64,000 bases of DNA, taken from positions 7,874,001 through 7,938,000 of the forward strand of contig OX463829.1 in NCBI GenBank assembly GCA_949825045.1. Reading direction: 5' to 3'. Position numbers and translations under genes: made by a program. A model generated the notes under the pieces. It saw only the letters and a list, made by a program, of their open reading frames with translations, made no database searches and was not told the DNA's origin. The stretch is from Argyresthia goedartella. Taxonomy: Eukaryota; Arthropoda; Insecta; Lepidoptera; Argyresthiidae. Positions 50,797-61,413 of the stretch are shown piece by piece (position 1 is the stretch's first letter; the number at the start of each line of letters is the position of its first letter).

Positions 50797-51930
50797 CCGC
50801 TCAGTTGATATCGCCTCCGGAAATTATCATGCGTCGATTGCCAGCGGCGCGGCAAAAAAAAAACCGTCGATTGCCATAAAAAACACGTCATCGAGGGCCC
50901 GCCCGCTGCGCGGCGGCTCGCTCTACAAAAACATTATTTATGACTATGGGTTCTTGAGAATACCGCTTGAAGTGTTGTTATTGTTAGTGCTCGTAAACTA
51001 AACATTCTAATGGCATACGTGTTGATTGAATTTGATACTCTTGTACAATCATACATAGCTGTAAACATAGACTTCAAGCGTAAAATCGACTAGGGTCAAT
51101 GTAAAAATATATATCTAAAAAAGTAAAGCGATAACCTACTTATTTTATTTATTTAAAATATTCCTGTATTAATATTACACATGGAAAAAAAATAAACTCG
51201 CAATATGTAGATAAAAAATATTTATTTATATGTTTTTAAACTTTCGCTAGCGGTTGCTAGCGCCCCGTGGTTAATCACCCGGATTAAAAATGTGTATGTT
51301 TTCAACTGTAGTTGAGGGTTTTTCTACAATGTTTTTACAGAAAACGAGTGTTGAACAATAGTTTTTCAACATATAAGCTTCTTGTGGGCTTAAAACACGA
51401 AACATTCACCATAAATAGAGGAAACATTTCGACATTTCGGTTGAACAAACCTGTGTTGACAAAACTTGTGAAACATTGCACGAAATCTGGTTTTGAGCAA
51501 ATGTTTTTTGTTTGGGCAGTAGCGGAAGGAACTAATCTATATGAAAATGAACAATTATCAGCTAAATACTCACATAATTATTTAATATCACACCACAAAT
51601 TCCACAACACAACAACACTTGACACTGGAGTGAACGGAATGAATTGCATCATTCTTTTTCCATCGCTGGGATTGTTTAAAACGTTGTCGTATCTCAAAAT
51701 AAAGGTTATTTAACCGAGAACGAGATGGAATACGATCCTTACTGAATTAATCATTAGTGTGACAGAGACAATAGGTTTTGTCACATAGTCCGTCACAAAA
51801 TGCCTATGGGTAGTAGTACTACCCATTTGCAATCTACGGTAAAAAAATGCTTGGGTAGTAGTACTACCCATTTGCAATCTACGGTAAAAAAATCCATGGG
51901 TAGTAGTACTACCCATTTGCAATCAAGCGG
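50797..51930. mobile_element. Unassigned DNA element with CCGCT ends and ATAA duplication
   Basis: 1134 bp that interrupt LINE family B. The boundaries are exact: ATAA (50793-50796), CCGCTCAGTTGAT..., ...GCAATCAAGCGG, ATAA (51931-51934). Termini are inverted (CCGCT/AGCGG). Close to both ends a motif of the form CCGTNGATTGC recurs in inverted orientation: left at about 50831-50843 and 50868-50880, right three times in complement (TTGCAATCTACGGT twice and TTGCAATCAAGCGG at the end). The right side is a tandem repeat of about 45 bp. One frame inside (51312-51713, 133 codons) has no motif I know. No transposase is recognisable, so it is probably non-autonomous. Confidence 0.8.
51807..51924. repeat. 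Three tandem copies of a 45-bp palindromic unit
   Basis: Units begin at 51807, 51852 and 51897 with TGGGTAGTAGTACTACCCAT, an inverted repeat with 8-bp arms and a 3-bp loop, followed by TTGCAATCTACGGTAAAAAA. The third unit ends at the element terminus, TTGCAATCAAGCGG. Spacing is 45 bp. Probably the right subterminal region of the enclosing transposon. Confidence 0.85.
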
Positions 51931-51934
51931 ATAA

Positions 51935-53820
51935 TCGATGAGGGGTAGAAGAAGAGACTGAGCGAGAGTGATTTTGGTCTGTCGAGGCAAAAATAATTGA
52001 AGTCTCCTGAGAGAGTGAAAAGTAGCAAATACTTGCCGACTAACCTCGTTGACATGAAATGACCAGGACAGCTGGTTGTCGAAGATGAGACCCAGGTTTT
52101 TAGCTTTATCGCTATACATGATGGTGGTACCATTGAAAGTGACAACTGGAATAGGCTGTTGCTGTAACAGTTTTAGAGAATATCTTGTACCTAAATTCAC
52201 AACCTGGGACTTACTCGGGTTAAATAGGAGTCCGAAGGATGAAGCCCAGCTTTTTACACCCTCAAGATCTGCGTTTAGTGCCTCCACAGCAGAGTTTACA
52301 TCATTAGGAGAAAAGTGGCGATATATCTGGAGATCATCAGCATAAAGATGATATGAGGAAGACAGGACATCCGAGATGGAGTCAATGAAAATCAATAATA
52401 GGAGAGGAGAAAGTATACCGCCTTGAGGGACGCCTGTAAAAAGGTCAGTGGAAGTCTCCTCTGACCTGATACGCTGTTGCCGATCCCTCAAATAAGATTC
52501 AAACCAGCTGGCAGAGGAAGAGGAGACGTTCAGGGACCTAAGAACCTCAATGAGAATGTCGAAATCTACGCAGTTGAAGGCATTACTGAAGTCAAGTAAA
52601 GCTAAGACGGAAAGCTGTTTGCAGTCCATGGCTAGTTGGATGTCATCTGTGACTTTCAGCAAAGCCGTGACGGTGCTATCTCCCGTTCTGAATCCTGACT
52701 GGAAAGTGTTTAGAAGATTGTTGGAGGAAAGGTGATAGGAGTGCTGGTTGTGGACAATGGTCTCAATGACTTTGGAGAGGATGGGCAGGATTGAAATGGG
52801 GCGATACTCTTTGAAAGAGGACAGGGAGTTTTGGGTAATGGGATAACTAGCGCTCTTTTCCACACTGTGGGGAAGACGCCATTTGATGTGGAAAAGTTAA
52901 TAATATGTGTGATAGCAGGCAATAGTTCGTCTAGGATCAACAGTAGCATTTTAAGGTAAATTTTGTCATCGCCTACAGCTTTTGAGTTGACAGCCAATAA
53001 TGCCTTCTTGACCGTTTCGATTCCAACATTGCTTGACTTGAATGGTGTGGTGTCTGGTAAGGTCTTAGAGCGAAGGCTCTGAAGCGTAGAGTGTTTGACA
53101 GCGGGATCCATCACAACAGGTGGGGCAGAAAGAAACTGGTTGAGACCATTGAGATCTACATTACCAGCTTGTAGGTCCTGGGACTTACCCACACCAAGCG
53201 TTCGTAAGAATTTCCACACCTGGGCTGGAGTATAATTCTCAATGCATTCGTGGATGTGCCGACGTTTAGCATCGCGACATAGACGGTTGCAACGATTGCG
53301 AAGCCATTTGTAGGAAAGGAAATTATCTTATGTCGGATTCTTGCGGTATCTACACTTGGCAGTGTTCCTCTTGGCCATTAGACGCTTGATAGTGTCTGTT
53401 AGCCAAGGGGCAGGCAGGTGTTTCACTCTCACTCTTTTTATGAGTGCGTGCTTGTCATAGAGACCCAGGACCACAGAATTGAAATTGGCAATTTTATTAT
53501 CAACGTTCTCACTTGAAGTGACAGGGGACCAGTCAATCGAGATGGCATCCGACATAAGAGAGTGTTTGTCGATATGTTTAAAGTTACGGAATTTCGCCCT
53601 GCTCTTGAGAGGCCTAATCTTATACCAAAGATAGAAAGAGAAAGGAGAATTTAGTTGTCCGTGTAGGGCAACCTTGTCCACATTGGAAATAATCATAATA
53701 TCGAGAAGTTAGGGAGAGCAATTTGGTTGAAAATTGGTGGCATCAAGAGGCAGAATATGTAGATTGAATGAGTCGACTACCCCTATCGTCGAATCCCCTA
53801 GAATGAGAGTGTCTTTATAT
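51935..53820 (-). pseudogene. LINE family B ORF2: end of endonuclease, linker and reverse transcriptase
   Basis: Several frames in order. About 53820-53700: SFNLHILPLDATNFQPNCSP, then a stop, then DIMIISNVDKVALHGQ (53696 on), the C-terminal endonuclease. 53696-53328 continues the linker (RVKHLPAPWLTDTIKRLM). 53219-52710 has the linker and first reverse-transcriptase block (KKALLAVNSKAVGDDKIYLK). 52863-51935 has EYRPISILPILSKVIE, QSGFRTGDSTVTALLKVTDD, LLDFSNAFNCVD, GVPQGGILSPLLLLIFID, the active site YADDLQIY, and LFNPSKSQVV. Frameshifts near 53325 and 52860. It ends at the insertion point in QSLLLPLIDY. Confidence 0.85.
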
Positions 53821-53825
53821 AGTGG

Positions 53826-54987
53826 TTTAAGTTCGTTCATTCATTCATTGATTGATATGATACTTGTTCAAAATGTCATTACCTATAGTCTATCCATACT
53901 AAGAAACGACTGGACAGCTAACCTAAAACTTTATAAAATCCACTTTTTAAACACTAGGGATGCTACTAAAACAATCGGAAAGAATCGAAATTGTTTACTC
54001 AGTTGAACTAACAGAAGAGTTTTCATCGTCATCACTGCTATTCGCACTTAGGAATATAATTAGTTCATTTTCAACTAAATTGTCTAATGTAATGTCTCTT
54101 TGCAAATCTTGTAAAAAAAAACAAAATTCCTTTATTTAACGTACAACTTTTCCCCATTTTCAGCAGAGCCATCATTCTACCGACGTTTTTCCTCGTTTCG
54201 ACATGATAAAGAAATCGTAATGCAATCGGGGTCTAAATTATAGCCAGGTTATTATCATTGTCCAATAAGAAAAGCCGGGCTAGTAGAAAATAATAGAGAG
54301 CTCACAAAAACACACTTTGACCTTCTGAGGACAATGAAACTTCTTTGACACTTTGACAACCACCCACCATCACCACAGAGTACTTTTCTCCCTGCTAAGG
54401 CCCGCCACACACATACGTTCCGTCGTCGTTCCGTACCGAAACGCCGGAATCACGGATTTCGGAAGCAATAAGCTTTCAAATTAATCAATCAATCTCAGTT
54501 TAGAAAATATCGACAGCATTGTAATTATCAAAGCCTCTATGAGTCTCTTTTTTTTTGTGAGTTTTCCACTAATTTATTCGTAATCTTTTATTTCATCAGC
54601 GAACACGCGGTACTTGAGTCACAATAAAAAAAAAACAAAATGGCTCACCAAATGATTCAGTTTCTCGAATGGGATCTCGACTATGGATCGACACGACGCT
54701 GGGATCTGGGGCAGATGCAAGCAACGTCACGACGTCGACAGGTTCACCACAACCGAAGCAGAAGATTGCTCGCCTCATGGCCGGCTGCTTCTACCTCCAT
54801 ATTCGAGTCTACCTGGTCACTGCACTCTCAATTTCGTGATGGAGGCAGCAATTGTTTCTAATCAGCTAATGATTTCTTGACAGCATCGATAAGGTTCATG
54901 ATGATCTGGTGTTTGATTTCCAGTAGCCTTCCCAGAAGGATTTTCTGTGGCATATTTCTCCTGTGCTCGAGGTGATCCCGCTTCTGA
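53826..54987. other. No clear gene; possible gypsy internal sequence near the right end
   Basis: No recognised frame. The part next to the LTR (about 54600-54987) lies where the internal region of a minus-strand LTR element would start. A minus-strand frame there (54778-54596) has only CFGCGEP as a hint of a nucleic-acid-binding knuckle and is too short to assign. A plus-strand frame at 54640-54861 overlaps it and is not convincing. Confidence 0.4.
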
Positions 54988-55421
54988 TGTCGCAGAAGGG
55001 TCAGGACCGATGGCTGAGGGCGTCCCGAGGATGGGTGTGATGGGTACTCGAGCATTGGAGACAACAGCTTCGGTATAACACAGTTTATTAACTTTAGGGC
55101 ACGAATCATGTACTAGACAAAGAATAATGACACTTGACACTGGGAGCACTAGTTACAGAACAATCACACTGAACACGGGGAGCACTATATAAATAATATT
55201 CACGGGGACTGGCTAGTCCAATAATGTGGGCGGAGGCGCGCTCCGTACGACTGCTCTTTATAGACTGACCCGCTGACTGGCGTTCACGCCCTTTTTTTAG
55301 CATGCACAGCTGACCTCCCAAATATTGGCCCAACTTAAGCGAATGCATGTATCGCTTGTGTCACCGTACTTATCTCTACTACCTTAAGCTATAGCTATAG
55401 CTCAATTAGTACACTACGACA
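54988..55421 (-). repeat. LTR of a gypsy-type element (copy 2)
   Basis: 434 bp. On the minus strand it starts TGTCGTAGTGTA (55421) and ends CTTCTGCGACA (54988): inverted TGTCG/CGACA ends. It has TATAAAGAGCAGTC (near 55260) as core promoter and GTTAATAAACTG (near 55088) as polyadenylation signal. It is homologous to 36358-36756 but has about 35 extra bp with a partial duplication of the ACTGGGAGCAC segment. No second LTR or target duplication is visible here, so it may be solo or a truncated element. Confidence 0.75.
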
Positions 55422-55755
55422 CATATATAGCTTGAAGTTTCTCTTGAGTGGGGGTGGTCTCGTTACATGATACATGATACCCCAAAAAATCGATTTAATT
55501 TTTTCATGAATTTGATCGTTTCTAGGTTGATTGTTACACTTTGTTCATCCAATCCATCCAATTGTGTCTTGAAATTATCTCTAAACGTTTATAGTGCTGC
55601 TCTTCATCTTTTGATGAATGTAAAATCTGACATGTTTTCTTCCCTCAGCTCGTTATTTGATGCTCCGTCACGCCGTGAAGTAATTTAATGTCTACAACGT
55701 TGAAAAGTCAGACCGGCATTTTGGAGGCCAAAAGTCAGTCTCGGAAATTCGAAAA
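55422..55755. other. No gene seen
   Basis: Spacer between the LTR and LINE family A; may include unrecognisable LINE sequence. Confidence 0.4.
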
Positions 55756-56790
55756 GACTAAAGGGTGTGATAATAGAAATATCCTTCGAGGCCAATTATT
55801 TTTAATAAGTGTGTTGATGAAGAAGTTTTTCTTGACGTAATGAAAAATAGTAAACTGATTCCTTCTTATAAGTCCGAAAATAAAGAGCCGACTAACTACA
55901 GAGCAATATGAATAATCCCCTCTCTGAGAAAAATATAAAAAAAAAATATCTTAAGCCAGTTTGACCCATTTTAATATAAGCAGAATGTTCCGTAGTGAGC
56001 AATATGGTTTCACTAAATGGCGTTCCACTACAGAGTAAGTTTCTTAAAGCATATCTTAGATGCTTGGGAGAAGTCACAAGATACAATTGGTGTCTTCTGT
56101 GACCTTTCCAAAGCATTTGATTGCGTTTGTCACGAAACATTAATTTGTAAATAACAGCATTACGGAGTTCTGGGGAAAGCTCTCCAACTTGCCTTCTCTT
56201 ATCTTAGTAATAGAATCCAGAAAGTTGATGTGAATGAAGAAAAATCATCTGGATTGCTCATCTCAATAGGTGTCCCTCAAGGTTCAAAATTGGGCCTGTT
56301 TTTGGTGTATTTTGATGATGTTAACAAAGCAATCACGCTAGTTCTTAAGTGGTTTACTACCAATAATTTAGTGATAAAAAAAAATGTTAAATTCTCGCTA
56401 CCCAATGTCAGAGGGGATCCTTCTTATGTATTTTAACAAATAACGAGTCTTTAGACCTGGTACAAGTAAACTCTTGGGTATTAATCTAGATTCACAATTG
56501 CAGTAGGGTTCTCACACATCGTCTATAGCTGGAAGATTGAGCTCTGCAGCATTTGCTGATGAAGCCACTGCAAGAGCATATTTCAGTTACTTTCACAGCT
56601 TTTTGTCATATAGTATTCTATTAAGGGGTTAAGCCGCAGATATACAATCGGTATTTGTGCTACAGAAGAGAGCAATACGTTCCATATATATTATGAAATC
56701 CCACGATTCTCTCTGGGAACAATTTAACTAAATCATTATTCTCACTGTGGCTTGTCAATACATATAAGAAAACCATAATTTACGTTCGGA
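55756..56790 (+). pseudogene. LINE family A reverse transcriptase, decayed (copy 4)
   Basis: Plus-strand ORF2 remains with many stops: KSENKEPTNYRAI, then KHILDAWEKSQDTIGVFCDL and SKAFDCVCHETL, VPQGSKLGLFLVYFDD, FTTNNLVIKKNVKFSLPNV, and after a frame change YFSYFHSFLSYSILLRG, AADIQSVFVLQKRAIRSIY. These align in order with copy 1 (15889-15046). The active-site F-A-D-D segment has been deleted, the protein passing from VYFDD directly to the LKWFTTNN region. It supplies the upstream RT blocks that copy 1 lacks. Confidence 0.8.
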
Positions 56791-56943
56791 AAAATATTAA
56801 CACCTTTGTAAAAAATTGCTTTATTCATAATCTCAACACTAATAATAAATATTAACGGAATCTAACTAGATTTCGGTTGCAGAAGGTTATTTATGGGGTA
56901 CCTGTATACGCTTTTATAATAAGTTACTTGTCATAAGTGCTCG

Positions 56944-57960
56944 GTGGTGATCGACGAGTTCTTGTGCTTTGTGAAGTGCAAACTGAATGTTATGGACGAG
57001 GTTTCTTTGCTTCAAATCTGTGAATACCATTTTACGGACGACGAAATTGACGCCGGCAAATCTTTCCTATTTGATTTGCGAAACGCTAAACGATACAGCC
57101 GGAAGGGCGACGGCAAACGTAAAAGGAATCTTCAGGACGTCATTAGGATACTAAAGGATACCGAACCAACACTGCTTCCAACTTTTGTGGCGAAGGATTT
57201 GAAGAGACTTTCCCCTGTTACATACGATCATATCGATGTGACAAGCTTGTTAAAAGATATTGTCCTTTTAAAGCACGAAGTAAAAACCATCAAGATAGCA
57301 TCATCATCCTCGGAATCATACGTAAAAGAAATATCGTTACTGCGGAAGGACTTTGACCTGTTCTCTGCGGGTGATACTCGTGGTGAGGGTGAACAATTTG
57401 CCGAGTACCCGAAATCATCTGATTCTGCTGCGGCATACTCCGTTGAGACTGTGAACAACTACGCACACGCGGCAGGAAGTACTGTGGAAAGAACAAGTGC
57501 TGCAGCAGGCTATCTCACTCCAACGCGTCCTCATGCAACTCCGGCAGAGGTGGCTCCACCCCCGCGCCCACCCGCCGGCAGCAGCTCCCGCATCATCCCT
57601 CGACCAAGGCGACGGATGGTTCGGAGGCGGTGGTGTGCTGCGGCTCCTGTTCTCGCCCTAAAATTATTCGCGCAGTAAAAAAACCACTGGTTGAAGCGGT
57701 TAACTTTGATAGTTTTACTCTAGTGCAGAGGAAACAAAGAAATAATAAAGCCAATCGCCTTGGGACGACTATATTACCACCTTCGTCCAAGCTAAAAGCT
57801 GCTCAAAGAACTGCTTGTATTTACGTATCGCGATTTGATCAAACGACTTCGAACAATTATTTTAAAGATTTTGTAAAGGAAAGAGGAGGAGGTTCTACTC
57901 ATTGGGTGTATTCAGCCTTTTAAACCTACTACTTTCGCCTCGTTGAAAGTTACTCGGCCT
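56944..57960 (+). pseudogene. LINE family C ORF1
   Basis: The first frame (56944-57678) is 244 codons; its listed first residue is a GTG, the first ATG being at about 56992 (MDEVSLLQICEYHFTDDEID). It contains LPTFVAKDLKRLSPVTYDHI and DVTSLLKDIVLLKHEVKTIK, a conserved-looking helical block I know from lepidopteran LINE ORF1 proteins, then an Ala/Ser/Pro-rich region. A frame change near 57630 leads to FDSFTLVQRKQRNNKANRLG and KAAQRTACIYVSRFDQTTSN, which looks like the RNA-binding module, and another after 57915 to FKPTTFASLKVT. So a multi-part ORF1 with at least two frame changes and a deletion. Confidence 0.7.
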
Positions 57961-58139
57961 TACTAATAAAAAAGTTAATCACTGTTTAACATATACAGTG
58001 TTTTGTCCTTTTCATACGTCGAGTAAACGTCAAAGCAAGACAAAACACTGTATTAGTAACACAATTGAATAACTTATTTTATTACTAGGCCGTATGTGTT
58101 TAACTTTATTAGATTAGACGTGTTCCTGTCCGACGACTT

Positions 58140-58940
58140 TTGGCCCATTGACATTGTTTACAGATCCTTCTGGCAAAATCACAAATCGATCAAAAGTAGT
58201 GTGGATCACATTAGGGACTGATGATTATTTTCGCACTCCAGGAGACATGGCTTCTCCCTCATGAACTTCCATTTCTTGATACCATAGATAGTGAGTTTTC
58301 AAGTCACGGTACATCGGCCGTTGATACGGCCGCTGGTATTCTGAAAGGTAGACCTTATGGGGGGTGGCCACTCTATGGAGGGGCGTAGTATTTGATCATA
58401 TTGAGCCTATTGACTGTAATGATCCCAGGCTGTGCGCCGTAAAGACGACAGTTAACGGTAACTGTCACATATACTACTCTGTTTAGATGCCGCAGAATAG
58501 CGTAGAAAATTTGACTGACTTTACTAATTATCCTGGGATTATTCAGTCTATTATTGAAAATAATAATGTTAATGTTGCTTTTGCATTAGGCGACTATTAT
58601 GCAGACATAATTAAAAATACGCTTTTTAATGATGAATTATCTAAATTTTGTTGTGATAATGACTTGTTTTATGCAGACTACGAGCTGCTGAAACATAAAG
58701 TGGATGTTTTTACGTATGATAGCTATGCTCATGGCACAAAAAGCTGGTTGTATCACTGCGTCACTACACGGTTAGCCGGGTCTATGATAGATAACATCTA
58801 TGTCATGGAAGATGTGTTCTGGACTGATCACAAACCGATGATCATTGAATGCAATATATCTTTGTCACCTACGCAAGTAGCGCACAATATCTATCCAGAT
58901 CATATAAACACGGTCAAGTGGAGTGGAGCGATTAAATAAA
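58140..58940 (+). pseudogene. LINE family C ORF2: endonuclease
   Basis: Starts with FALQETWLLPHELPFLDTID, containing the catalytic Q-E-T-W, then SSHGTSAVDTAAGILKGRPY. After frame changes near 58350 and 58480 a 150-codon frame (58487-58939) continues through FALGDYYADII (a decayed G-D-x-N block), YDSYAHGTKSWL, IDNIYVMEDVFWTDHKPMII, the C-terminal S/T-D-H block. The usual G-D-F-N has become G-D-Y-Y, which would kill catalysis. Confidence 0.75.
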
Positions 58941-59210
58941 TGTGCGATTAAATAATAATAATAATACCTTGGACACTATTGACACACATTGATCTAGCCC
59001 CAAACTAGGATTCCCTGTATCTTGGGTACTAGACAACGATACACATACTTATATAGATAAATATTATACTTAGATAGATAAACAACCATGACTAGGGTAC
59101 AAACATCCGTTTTCGTCAAACAAATATTTCCCCCCACCGGGACTCGAACCCGGGACCCTTGGCTTCGTAGGCAGGGTCACTGCCGTCTCGGCCATTCGGG
59201 TCGTCAGGTG
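58941..59210 (-). mobile_element. tRNA-derived SINE (copy 2) inserted in LINE family C
   Basis: On the minus strand the head (59210-59130) reads GACCCGAATGGCCGAGACGG ... CCCGGGTTCGAGTCCCGGTG: an A box TGGCCGAGACGG (59194-59183) and a perfect B box GGTTCGAGTCC (59150-59140), so the RNA polymerase III promoter is intact. The body follows to AATCCTAGTTTGGGGCTAGA (near 58990), and the tail is a run of ATT repeats (about 58965-58945). Target duplication unclear. It interrupts LINE family C between KWSGAIK and the YASSCARDLSAIDWPELRKL block. Confidence 0.88.
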
Positions 59211-60735
59211 ATCAGAAGTAGGTATGCTTCGTCTTGCGCTCGTGATCTGTCAGCTATTGACTGGCCAGAGCTGCGGAAACTGTTTGTATGTGAGAACTGT
59301 ACTGATGAGACACTTTAAAGCGAGTATAGATAACACCTATCATAACCTTGTGTTGATACTCCAGGAGGCTGCTAGGTCTAGTAACTGTCTTGCACGTAGG
59401 AGTAAGCGACGAAAAAACGTAGTAGGATGGAATGAACACGTACGTGCGGCCCAAGATAAGGCAAGAGCTGACTACTTCAGCTGGCTCTCCGCTGGCTCAC
59501 CAGCTTCTGGTCTGTGGTTTGAAGACATGAAGGGTAGCAGAACCGCGTATAAATAAAAACTTAGATGGTGCCAGATGAATGAGTACCAGCTATTATTGGA
59601 CAAGATAAGTAGTGCTTGTGCAGAAAAGAATTTCGTGACATTTTGGAAGGAAACGTCAAAATTTATAATTATTTTGGAAGGAAACGTCAAAATTTATAAT
59701 TAGCAAGGGAAGCGTTTCGGTTTCGTTAGATGGTGTGAGCGATTTGACAGGGGTTGCAAACATTTTTAAAAATCAGTTCATTTTTCCGAAATCGAGTCTC
59801 ACAAAAGTTGTAGGAATAAGTGAAGCTCAGTTTGGTTTTAATAGTAATAGCTCAACGGTTCTTGCTGTTTTCACACTGAAGCAGACCGTGGATTACTATA
59901 TCTCAAGAAAAACCCCTGTATATTCAGTCTTCCTTGACTTAAGCAAGGCGTTTGATTGGGTCAACTACGGTCTGCTTTGGTGGGTGGAATACCCTCGGGT
60001 ATTGTTAGGATCTTGGCGGCGTGGAACAAGAATCAGGTGAACGTCGTAAGATGGTGTAATGACTCGTCGGATGAGTTTGTGCTGTCCTGCGGTGTGAGAC
60101 AGGGAGGGCTAACATCTCCTCTACTGTTCAGGCGCTGATCGAGGGGCTCAGCGGCACCGGCATCGGCTGCCAAGTTGGAGGCAAGTGTGTCAACAACCTG
60201 ACTTATGCGGACGACATGGTGCTGCTGAGTACCACGATTGGTGCTCTCAGATACATACTGCAAATCTGTACAAATTACGCGGATGCGCAAGAGCTCGTCT
60301 ATAACGCGACGAAATCAGTGGCTATGGTGTTCTTAGAACGGGGAAAAACAGAATGCTCGCTGCCAGTTACCCTTGACGGAAACTCTCTGACATTTGTTGC
60401 TAGCTTCAAATACCTCGGGCACAGGGTAACGAGCAACATGCGGGATGATCTAGACCTGGACAGGGAGAGACGAGCTATGGCCGTTAGGGCCAACATGATA
60501 GGGCGCAAATTCTGTAAATGCTCGCGTGACTCAAAGCTTGTTCTATTTAGAACGTACTGCCAAACGATGTACACGCCTCCGCTCTGGTGCAATTATAAGG
60601 TAGAGAGTTATCGCAGATTCAAGGTGCAATATAACGACGCTTACCGCATCTTGTTCCGTCTGCCTCGGTGGTGCAGCGCGTCTACAATGTTCGCAGAGGC
60701 GCGGCTGCCATGCGCTGACGCAGTGATATATATAG
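59211..60735 (+). pseudogene. LINE family C ORF2: linker and reverse transcriptase
   Basis: The linker reads VVGWNEHVRAAQDKARADYF, SWLSAGSPASGLWFEDMKGS. Reverse-transcriptase blocks: EAQFGFNSNSSTVLAVFTLK, YSVFLDLSKAFDWVNYGLLW (59730-60000), SCGVRQGGLTSPLLF (60085-60130), NNLTYADDMVLLS with the active site YADD (about 60200-60212), FLERGKTECSLPVTLDGNSL, FKYLGHRVTSNMRDDLDL, FRTYCQTMYTPPLWCNYKVE and YNDAYRILFRLPRWCSASTM. Frame changes near 59570, 59990 and 60130. The G-V-R-Q-G-G-L-T-S-P and Y-A-D-D-M-V-L-L-S forms place it in a different family from A, B, D and E; I do not assign a clade. Confidence 0.8.
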
Positions 60736-61033
60736 GGTGGCTAATTTTAGGCATAATTTGCATTGTTTGACGTTTATATAGTAAAGACGGTTTGTTAAAT
60801 CCACTGAATGTGGTGACGCCCTCATCCCTATTATGGATACCTATGATATTACTTATGACTAAAAATATAGGACAGTTTAAAACCAAACGTTGTTTCATTG
60901 AGATGTGTCAAGTCCTTACATGGCGACCTTGCCAGGCGCCGCACTTTACATTGCGTCGCGTTGCAGTACGAGTACACAAATAAGTTTAAAATAAATAAAG
61001 ATTTGAAAATTTTAAGTTGAAAAGACATTAAAA

Positions 61034-61153
61034 ATGAAGGACTGGGCCTGTGTGCTAGTTATGGCCTTTATAGTTATCGTTTGCACCGGGATCTTCGCAT
61101 TAGTTTTCAATTCGGTAGTGCGAGAGTTTATTCAACTAAGCCGTGATCAATAA
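61034..61153 (+). CDS. Small membrane-segment protein, 39 codons, unknown
   Basis: ATG at 61034 to TAA at 61151-61153. The protein starts MKDWACVLVMAFIVIVCTGI and continues FALVFNSVVREFIQLSRDQ. Residues 5-25 form a continuous hydrophobic stretch suited to a single membrane span or a signal anchor, followed by a charged tail. The next frame starts 20 nt after its stop. It lies between the 3' end of LINE family C and the 5' end of LINE family D and matches neither's known genes. I do not recognise it. It might be part of an unfamiliar retroelement or a retroposed transcript, or chance. Confidence 0.4.
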   Translation: MKDWACVLVMAFIVIVCTGIFALVFNSVVREFIQLSRDQ

Positions 61154-61173
61154 ATAAACAGAAAAGCATCATC

Positions 61174-61413
61174 ATGGGAAAAACACAGTCAAAAGAAGAA
61201 ATTATAATCGCCCAAAATGCAGCTGGAGGATCGAACAACGCATCCATAGAAGAAATAAAAATGCATCTGAGTACCACAAACATCATTATTGGTGGTATGG
61301 TATTTATGTTGCTGCTGGCCGGATGTTTTTTTGTACTTAAACTGTACAAGGGTTGCCACAAACAGATGATTAGAAGAGAACTTATACACAATATTATAAT
61401 ATTAGTGCTTTAA
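61174..61413 (+). CDS. Small protein with N-myristoylation motif and membrane segment, 79 codons, unknown
   Basis: ATG at 61174. It starts MGKTQSKEEIIIAQNAAGGS: G2 and S6 fit the N-myristoylation consensus M-G-x-x-x-S/T. A Gly/Asn-rich stretch and a helical EEIKMHLSTT segment follow, then residues about 36-57 (IIIGGMVFMLLLAGCFFVLK) form a strong membrane span, followed by a basic tail YKGCHKQMIRRELI. Membrane-associated by sequence. The 20-nt spacing from the upstream 39-codon frame suggests one bicistronic RNA source. I have a sense of having seen similar small frames in lepidopteran repeats but cannot name a family. No catalytic motif. Confidence 0.5.
   Translation: MGKTQSKEEIIIAQNAAGGSNNASIEEIKMHLSTTNIIIGGMVFMLLLAGCFFVLKLYKGCHKQMIRRELIHNIIILVL

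Larger units (their letters stand above)
50285..53825 (-). mobile_element. LINE family B, frameshifted and split by an insertion
   Basis: Minus-strand non-LTR element, 5'-truncated inside the endonuclease (about 53825) and continuing through linker, reverse transcriptase and C-terminus to a 3' end near 50285. It is interrupted at 50797-51930 by an unidentified DNA element with a 4-bp duplication. Removal of the insertion rejoins LIDY with ADVCWVSADE. Confidence 0.85.
56900..61010 (+). mobile_element. LINE family C, near full length but decayed, split by a SINE
   Basis: Plus strand: ORF1 (56944 to about 57960), ORF2 endonuclease (about 58140-58935), SINE insertion (58941-59210), ORF2 linker and reverse transcriptase (59224 to about 60735), then 3' sequence ending in AATAAATAAAGATTTGAAAA near 61000. 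Numerous frameshifts and a 31-bp tandem duplication (59640-59701) show it is dead. Confidence 0.8.

Noticed and set aside
51312..51713. 133-codon frame as the transposase of the CCGCT element
   Set aside because: No DDE or other catalytic motif and no helix-turn-helix that I can see; kept only as an unknown frame inside that element.
51807..51924. CRISPR-like array (palindromic repeats with 45-bp period)
   Set aside because: Only three units, the whole unit is repeated (no variable spacers), and the context is an insect transposon.
59130..59210. tRNA gene on the minus strand (A and B boxes present)
   Set aside because: The tRNA-like head is followed by a body and tail shared with the 12957-13180 copy, it interrupts a LINE, and no proper acceptor stem closes. 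It is a SINE.
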